From assembly GCA_036850595.1 (NCBI GenBank), contig CM072159.1, positions 29,993,612 to 30,057,611 of the forward strand: DNA of 64,000 nt, written 5' to 3'. This document shows positions 57,661 to 64,000 of the stretch, piece by piece. Made by a program: the position numbers and the translations under genes. Source of the stretch: Rhyacichthys aspro. Its lineage: Eukaryota; Chordata; Actinopteri; Gobiiformes; Rhyacichthyidae. Position 1 is the stretch's first letter. Every line of letters starts with the position of its first letter. The notes beneath the pieces were generated by a model. The model did no database searches. It worked only from the letters and a program-made list of their open reading frames with translations, and was not told the origin of the DNA.

Positions 57661-58204
57661 TGGAAGAAAAGTCTTTTAACCTTTTTCTTTTGCAGATTCA
57701 CTAAAAGATGTTTTTGTGCGTCATCTCAGATTAGTTCAGCTCCTCTTAAAGTAACGTTGAGGAGGAGTGAGAGCTTAGAAATGATTAGTTTAGCCTCAGG
57801 TTTTCTGATAATGATGAGGACCACTCTTGTCTTCATCTTTTCTAGCTTTTCTTTCAGCACTTTGTATTTCTCCTGCCTTTTAGGAAAGAAGTTAGGAAGA
57901 AAGTTCAGCTGAATTTGTCCTAATTCCTTTTCCTTACTGTATTACTCTTCACATGCTGCTTTTTAATTGCCTTACTTTATTTTCTATTTCTATTTTTCTA
58001 TTTTGCATTTAGAACCATTCTATCTATCTATTTTATACTTGAGATTTAATTTTTTTTACATTATTTTGTGGACAGCAAAGGAAGAATATCATTTTACCTG
58101 TTTTTATACTGTATGACAATAAACACTTCTTTTTCTTGAATCCTTAACCTTCGTGAGCTACATCATGAGGCCAACAACAAGAACATAGGACGTTCCTTAT
58201 TGAT

Positions 58205-58314
58205 TAAAAAATAAAATAAAATAAAATAAAAAAATAAAATAAATAACTAAATAAATACATACATAAATAAAAAAATAAAATAAAATAAAATAAAATAAAA
58301 TAAATAAATAAATA
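58205..58314. repeat. (AAAAT)n/(AAAT)n microsatellite
   Basis: About 110 bases of TAAAA and TAAA units. The Phe/Tyr-rich - strand frame here is translated repeat. Confidence 0.95.
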
Positions 58315-60097
58315 GTGTGTGTACATTGGGACTGTTTTTTTTTCACCGTCCATAGACACAAATTAAAATATTCTCTTAAAATGACCTGTGGGTTTAGACA
58401 CAAACTATGACATAGGACTTTAAACTGAGTCACTCCACAGACTGTTTTCTAAACGCCACACGCAGCAGAAGATACAAACCTTCAAATCCGTGTCTCTATT
58501 GATTCCTCGGCCTCACATCAGAATAGAAATGAGTCGAGATGAGACGGGAAAGAAAAACATCTCGAACCTCAGCTGTCCTTGAGCCGTGGATCTTTACAGG
58601 AGGTCAGGAGGTCGAGGAGTTTAGGTGAAAAACCCTGACCTTTGACCTTCATGTTGGGAGGAAGAACTGGATGAATAGATAGAAGCTGAGCAGGTTTGAA
58701 GTCCTGCAGTGGCCTCATGTGGCAGGAACAGGTACTGCAGCTTCAAGGTAAAAAGAGATGATGATGAATGTGATGCTGAAAGTTGTAATAGTTACAGCTA
58801 CAAAACATCAAGGAGAGAAGTATATATTTTAATAAAAAGAGTATTTTCTGGGAACTAATTTACACCAATCAAGAGAAAGAAGCAAGTCTTTAGGAGGGTT
58901 TGGGACACAGACAAAACTGGGACAGAAAACGTTTAGGTTTAGCTCAGTTCTTTTGGTTTGTTACTGTCTCATTTTGTATTTATTCGTTTGAGCTACAGCT
59001 TTGTCTCGTGGCAGTGGCTCTGATCCTGCAGCACCTCAAAGAGTTACCTGTGTCACTTATGGAAGCTTTCTGCTGACATCTGGTGGTGAAAGTGCAGATT
59101 GCAGTTCCTTATCTCACACCGCTTCTTTTTGATACGTCCTTAAAACCTTTACGCAAGAATATCTGCCTTTCTCCTTAAATACTGCGGTTTGTCCTCTCTG
59201 GGCAGCTGTAGTTTCACTCAATTATTCCAAGAGACAAAAACAAAGAGTGTTATTCTGGGGTGATTATACATTAGTGACAAAATGCACCTTTAAAGACATT
59301 AGGTGCAGTTGATAGTGTCATTACAATTGAATATTTCCCTTAAACGTAATGAATAAAGACAAAACAAAGACAACAGTGATTTACCTTAAATTCTTTTACT
59401 TAAATTAAAAAATGTACATCACATTATGCTTTACAATAGACATGTCTAAAACTCAGTGGTTCCTGCTTCTCTGTACACTTCAATAATCAGTAACAAATAC
59501 CTCTTTGAAAAAAAAAAATATGAAGGAATCATCAAAAATATTAATGTGTAAGAGTTGAAGCTATGGGCTTGGGTTCAAAGTGATGCTTTATGAGCGGATG
59601 AAGTCCATAAAACAGGACTGAAGTGGACATTCTCTAAATTTACCCTAAGAGGACATGTCCTCCGCTCGGGGCTTGGTTTAACTGCCCCCTTTTTTAACTG
59701 GAAATAAAAGCTTTAATTGACATAAACACACAGTGAAAGGAACAAATAGATTTATTACAAAAAGCAACAGAGAAAGACTCCCAACTTCAACAGATGGGAC
59801 CTTGAAGCGACATCACTGTTTTTGACAAAGTCCCGGTCAGTGATGGGACTTCCTCAGAAAATCCTCAGTAAATCTTCAGTAAATCTTCAGTATGGCAGTC
59901 GTTATTTGCAGCTTAATTGATACATAAATCAATCAGACGAGGTTCTCTGCAAAGTGCTAAACAGTTGAGATTAAAAGACTCAAAAAACACTGATGCTACC
60001 GTTTGATCCACGACCATCTCTGCTCTTTGTGGAGTCTGTTAACCGAGCGGGCACTTACTTCTGAATTTTGAATACTGTACGGATGAGATCTGGTGGT
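58315..60097. other. Intergenic region
   Basis: No gene recognised. The GTTTGTCCTCTCTGGGCAGC block at about 59191 is shared with 44827. Confidence 0.45.
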
Positions 60098-60313
60098 TAA
60101 AGGTGGACTATGCAGGATTTACAGGTGAGTGTTTGGAAACAAAGTGGCCCCAGAAAGCTGAATCCAGGTTTTGTCTCGCTTTGAGTTTTCTTTTCGTCTG
60201 AGAGCTGCAGCAGGAAGTTGTTACAGATACATTTACCTCCAGACCGACAGCTGTGGAAAAAGTGTGGGCGATATTTTACTCGTTTTGATGAAAATCCTGC
60301 ATATTAGACCTTA
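60098..60313. mobile_element. MITE-like element, about 216 bp
   Basis: The ends TAAAGGTGGACTATGCAGG and CCTGCATATTAGACCTTA are inverted repeats with a few mismatches over about 23 bp. No coding capacity and no clear target duplication. The AAGGTGxACTATGxAGG end type is widespread in fish genomes. Confidence 0.6.
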
Positions 60314-61523
60314 GAGACGGAGCAGAGATAGTCATGTGACCGGAGCAGAGCCAATGAGAGCTGAGACATTCAGTCGAACACAGAGCAGTCCAGTCTTCAT
60401 AACTCCAAAGTCAAAAGGAATTCAAACTGGGTTCAACAAAAAGCTTTACGAATAAACTTACAGCTGTGTGTAAACATGAACATAGGCAGACAATGGTTGA
60501 CAGAAAATGAAAGATTTGGCAAAAGAAAACTGCTCGAGAAAGTCATACATTCTGTGCTTTATCCAGCCTTTTTTTTTTGAGTATTTTTTCGGATTCTCCC
60601 AAAACCACAGAGATTACAAAAAGGCCTCAAGTAAAAGCTTTAAGACTAAACTGAGCCGTACAATCACACAGTGAGACAGCCTCTTCCTCAATTAATCCCA
60701 CCCACCTTCAGTGGATCGGATTAATTTTAAATAACGAGGAAAAGCTGACAGACTTTTCCTGAATAATACAAACGAATGTTAATAAAAATAAAGTTTGAAC
60801 TGCTCAGTCGACCCATTGGGGACTTCATATCCAGCTCAAATGACAAGAGGATTTTTACAGCGTCAAAGAGAGGCCTTGACATTTTCTCTTCACCCGGTAC
60901 CGGCCTCAGATAACAGGAAACACAATCGTGACTCAGAGCTAACTAGAAAAGAGTGGGCAGTGAATAAAATGTAAAATAAATGTCAAGTAAAAGCAAATGT
61001 CAAGGCGTCCCTTTCATACGGTTTCCACATAATGAGCTAAAGCTTGTGCTGCTGGGTTTAAATACAGTGGAGCTACAGTGAAATGTTAAGAGCACAAAAC
61101 TCGTTCATCTCAACAAACACCGAAAAGTGTAGGATTACTGTATAACATTTTGGCAATATATATCTCTCTACATATCTGACCATTCTGCAGGAACAAAGAC
61201 CAGCTTTATTCTTGTGACATATTCGACTCTGAAACCTGCTACAAGCAAAAACAATACAAACACGTCGCACTGATTTGAAAAGAAAAAAAAAGGCAAATCA
61301 AAAGCAGGATTCAGAAACAGTTGGAGATTCATTCAGCTGCTCTATTCTGGGACGAATACTAAAACATCTTTAAAGTAGTACCCTTAAGCTACGTGGTGGC
61401 AGTGATATCCTTCCTGTGGCAGATTCATTATCGAGAGCACAACAGACAAAAGACGCAACGGGTCGGAAAAAAAAGAATTTAAATCAACGGGGAGCATTTA
61501 ACTATTTTTTGATTCACTTAACG
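60314..61523. other. Intergenic region
   Basis: Nothing recognised apart from homopolymer runs. Confidence 0.45.
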
Positions 61524-62006
61524 CAGTGGTTTTCGACTGAAGTTGGTCTCAGAAATGGTCCAGTGTTGGGTTAAAAACTCAAATATTAGAGCACCTCAGT
61601 GGCTCATCTGGTAGAGCACATACCACACACCGAGGCGACCCCGGTTTGATTCCGGCTCAGGTCATGTGCTCAGTGTCATTCCCCTCTGTCTCACTCTGTT
61701 CCTGTCCATTTACACTGTGTCTAAAATATAAAAAATAGTGTGCTCAGCTACATTACGCAAGACTTTATGATTTTTATGATGCATTTTGTTGTTGCCACGG
61801 TAATGGGAAGTTATTTGGAGGTGACCAATCACATTTTAGTTGGCGATAGGATTGTATTTATACAGTAAACAGTACGGATTAATTTACATTATAACAATAT
61901 CAAAAATTTAGGGCTAGTTTTTAGAATATATACCATGAGGGTCAGGGTGAAAGTTCACAAAAGGGAAATATTTTAATTCCAAGATGAGACCAATGTAGAG
62001 CCACTG
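61524..62006. mobile_element. hAT-like MITE with a nested SINE
   Basis: The left end CAGTGGTTTTCGAC with GTTGGTCTCAGA and the right end GAGACCAATGTAGAGCCACTG are imperfect inverted repeats of about 24-30 bp with the CAGTGG termini of hAT elements. Flanks CTTAACG and CCTTAAAA could be a decayed 8-bp duplication. A tRNA-derived SINE (61589-61735) sits inside. Confidence 0.6.
61589..61735 (+). mobile_element. tRNA-derived SINE
   Basis: A-box-like TGGCTCATCTGGTAGAGCA from 61600 and B-box GGTTTGATTCC at 61643-61653, spaced as in a tRNA-type polymerase III promoter. A short body (CATTCCCCTCTGTCTCACTC) and an A-rich tail (CTAAAATATAAAAAATAG) follow. A GTCATGTGC stretch after the B box is shared with the SINE fragment at 40085-40230. 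Confidence 0.8.
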
Positions 62007-64000
62007 CCTTAAAATGATGCTGTCTTTTTCACATGAGGTTTGTTAATACGAAGGAAGTCCAAGTGCAGTGCTTGTTTTCATGATTTTGATGATAAAAAAA
62101 AATCAGTTTAGTACATTTAACATTCTTATCACTTGTATTTAGGTATCTACTGTATGTCAGGTGTATAATCTTGATTGATGCGAGGGTAGCAATCAACAAG
62201 ACCATCAAATATGAGGTTTTGTAGAAATTATATATCTTCATGGGACAAATGATGGCTTCTTTATCATCAAAATATACCTTTGAAAATGACAGCATCATAC
62301 AAAGTGAATTCAAAAAATAGTTTTCCGTTCCCTATTCTTCTCTGTTATATTACACACAGTGTCTTCTCTGGATGGACCTGACTCTATTCATTTAAAAAGA
62401 TCCAACTTAATTGAGACAAAACAAGTCCAATATGCTCTATGTTAAAGTCAAACACTTCATTCCAGTATTAAAGCCTCTCTCTGCTTCGTTTATCTCACAT
62501 TTCCAGTTAAAGTGCAGGACCAATTCCACTTTCAACATAAATGGATCGTGCATTCAAAAGAAAAATGGCGAGGCTATGTCGTTACTGAGCCAAATCCTGA
62601 TGGCAGTAAGACTTCGGAGTCCTGGAATAGTCCTTGTGCTCTCATCTGACACCTCTACTCAGCAGTAAATAAGACCTTTTTAAATAAAACGCAGTTTGGG
62701 ACATGTCACTAGTTTTGAAAAACGTGAAAGCCATCGCTAAACACAGCATACGTACGTTTTGTTTGACGAGTAAAATATGTAGCTGCTGAAATATAAAGCC
62801 GCGAGGGAAAAGTCAATAGGCAGCAGCAGTGTAAACTAACAGAAAGGCTCTGTGTCAGTCAAAACAGTGATCTGACTTATTCACAGCTAATACACATTTA
62901 AAACTCACACATGTACACTCCAGTCAGTAGGCACCGTCAGTTTAATAGATATCTGATTTACTTCAATAAATACTTTACTGTCTGCCGGTTAGGGCTGGGC
63001 ATAATCATACTGTAACTGTACTTTTGTGTTAAAATAAAGGTAATTACAATATGTTTAGGGGCATTATTTTGCTAAATATGGAGAACTACGCTAACAATTT
63101 GACAAAGTGTATCTATTTTGTACTTAATACTGGATAAATAACCGTACATTTATGGTTCTACAATTAATATTTAGCATCTTTGTCCCACGATAAATCAATC
63201 ATGGTCCACTTTCATCACTTTTCTTCTTAGTTGTGTATCTCGGTAAATAAAGTGTGCTGCTCGGCCAAAGAGATACACAACAGCAGGCGGTTTTAGAGGT
63301 TTTTTTTTTAGTATAACTTGAATTAGTTTAACAAGTGAGCTTTATTGTGGTGGTATAAAAGCAGAATGGTAAAAACTCCTATACTCCTGCGATACTAAGC
63401 AGAAGAAAATGAATGAATAAATAAAAAACAGCTAGAAGCACCTATTTGATCCCCGTCAGGGCAGTGCCATTCTGTAAGGAGTTTTTGTTTCTGCATCTGT
63501 AGATCCTCTTGTGCTCTATTAATCCCTACCACAAAAAAAAAAAAAAACATTTACACCAACTCACCTGAAAATAAGAGTAATTTCAAAGAGACATAAGCCT
63601 TTCCTGGTTAAAAAAGATCAACTAAACAAATAAGAAGACTATATTCCAATGAGCCCTCTGGTTTTCAATGTTGAGATACTCCTCAAACTGGCAGCACAAT
63701 TAGATTATAAAACAAACACTGATCAATATGAAAAAACATGTATTTTTTGCCTCCTGGCCCAGCCCTATTTCCGACTGTATGTTTTTAGGTTAATCTTCCT
63801 ACTGCAGTCACTCCCACGACCGAGGAGCACAAAAATAGAGCCACTTGACACAGTTTAAGACGCAGCATAATTTTTTACCCAAACACACACACACAGACAC
63901 ACATGCAGACACAGAAATACAGTAAGCGAGCGAACAGAGCTGGTCAGTCAGGTCTGAGGAGATCCAGCCCCTCAGTTCACTCTGTTCAGTGATAAAAACA
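62007..64000. other. Intergenic region to window end
   Basis: AT-rich with no supported gene. There are poly-A runs near 63531 and a short CA-rich tract near 63882-63903. The open frames at 62029, 62411 and 63649 carry no motif. Confidence 0.45.

Larger units (their letters stand above)
53811..58204. other. Intergenic region
   Basis: No certain gene. Bases 54060-54490 hold two overlapping + strand frames with Arg/Gln/Lys-rich but unrecognised products. Bases 57240-57660 are GC-richer and low in repeats. The rest is AT-rich. Confidence 0.45.

Noticed and set aside
58197..58433. Hydrophobic Phe/Tyr-rich - strand frame resembling a membrane protein
   Set aside because: It is translated (TAAAA)n microsatellite.
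61600..61672. Functional tRNA gene
   Set aside because: A and B boxes are present, but acceptor and anticodon stems do not pair, and the A-rich tail marks a SINE.

Overview
The window looks like euchromatic DNA of a ray-finned fish (teleost). It is AT-rich and gene-poor, with small spliced exons in kilobase introns. The repeats are typical of fish: piggyBac, hAT, Tc1/mariner, tRNA-derived SINEs, LINE fragments and many micro- and minisatellites. No bacterial operons, CRISPR arrays or rRNA genes are visible.

The one securely identified gene is the 3' half of a ceramide kinase gene (cerk) on the + strand. Five coding exons (2039-2144, 3105-3169, 7722-7927, 13773-13987, 15369-15453) join in frame with consensus splice sites. 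They encode about 224 C-terminal residues, including the CxxxCxxC motif and the conserved C-terminal blocks of the family. A 3' UTR of about 2.1 kb probably ends after the AATAAA at 17525. The 5' exons are expected upstream of the window. The introns hold an internally deleted piggyBac element with intact ends and TTAA duplications (4210-5827), a 20-bp minisatellite whose first unit contains the splice donor of exon 7722-7927, and a hAT-like element carrying a 21-bp minisatellite that stops about 40 bp before exon 13773-13987.

From about 17.5 kb to 64 kb no certain gene is visible. Two short coding-like open frames on the - strand near 30 kb (29958-30178 and 30557-30873) may be exons of an unrecognised gene. 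The rest is intergenic or deep-intron DNA. It contains two matching Tc1 fragments, a LINE reverse-transcriptase remnant, two tRNA-derived SINE pieces (one nested in a hAT-like MITE), several MITE-like elements, two more copies of the minisatellite-bearing element, a dispersed repeat with paired inverted CCAAT boxes, a 244-bp tandem duplication, and GC-richer low-repeat blocks that could be regulatory.

The most interesting items are the splice-donor-seeded minisatellite, the three-copy mobile minisatellite family with an inverted end, the CCAAT-bearing repeat and the unassigned - strand frames. No previously undescribed multi-gene system could be supported.
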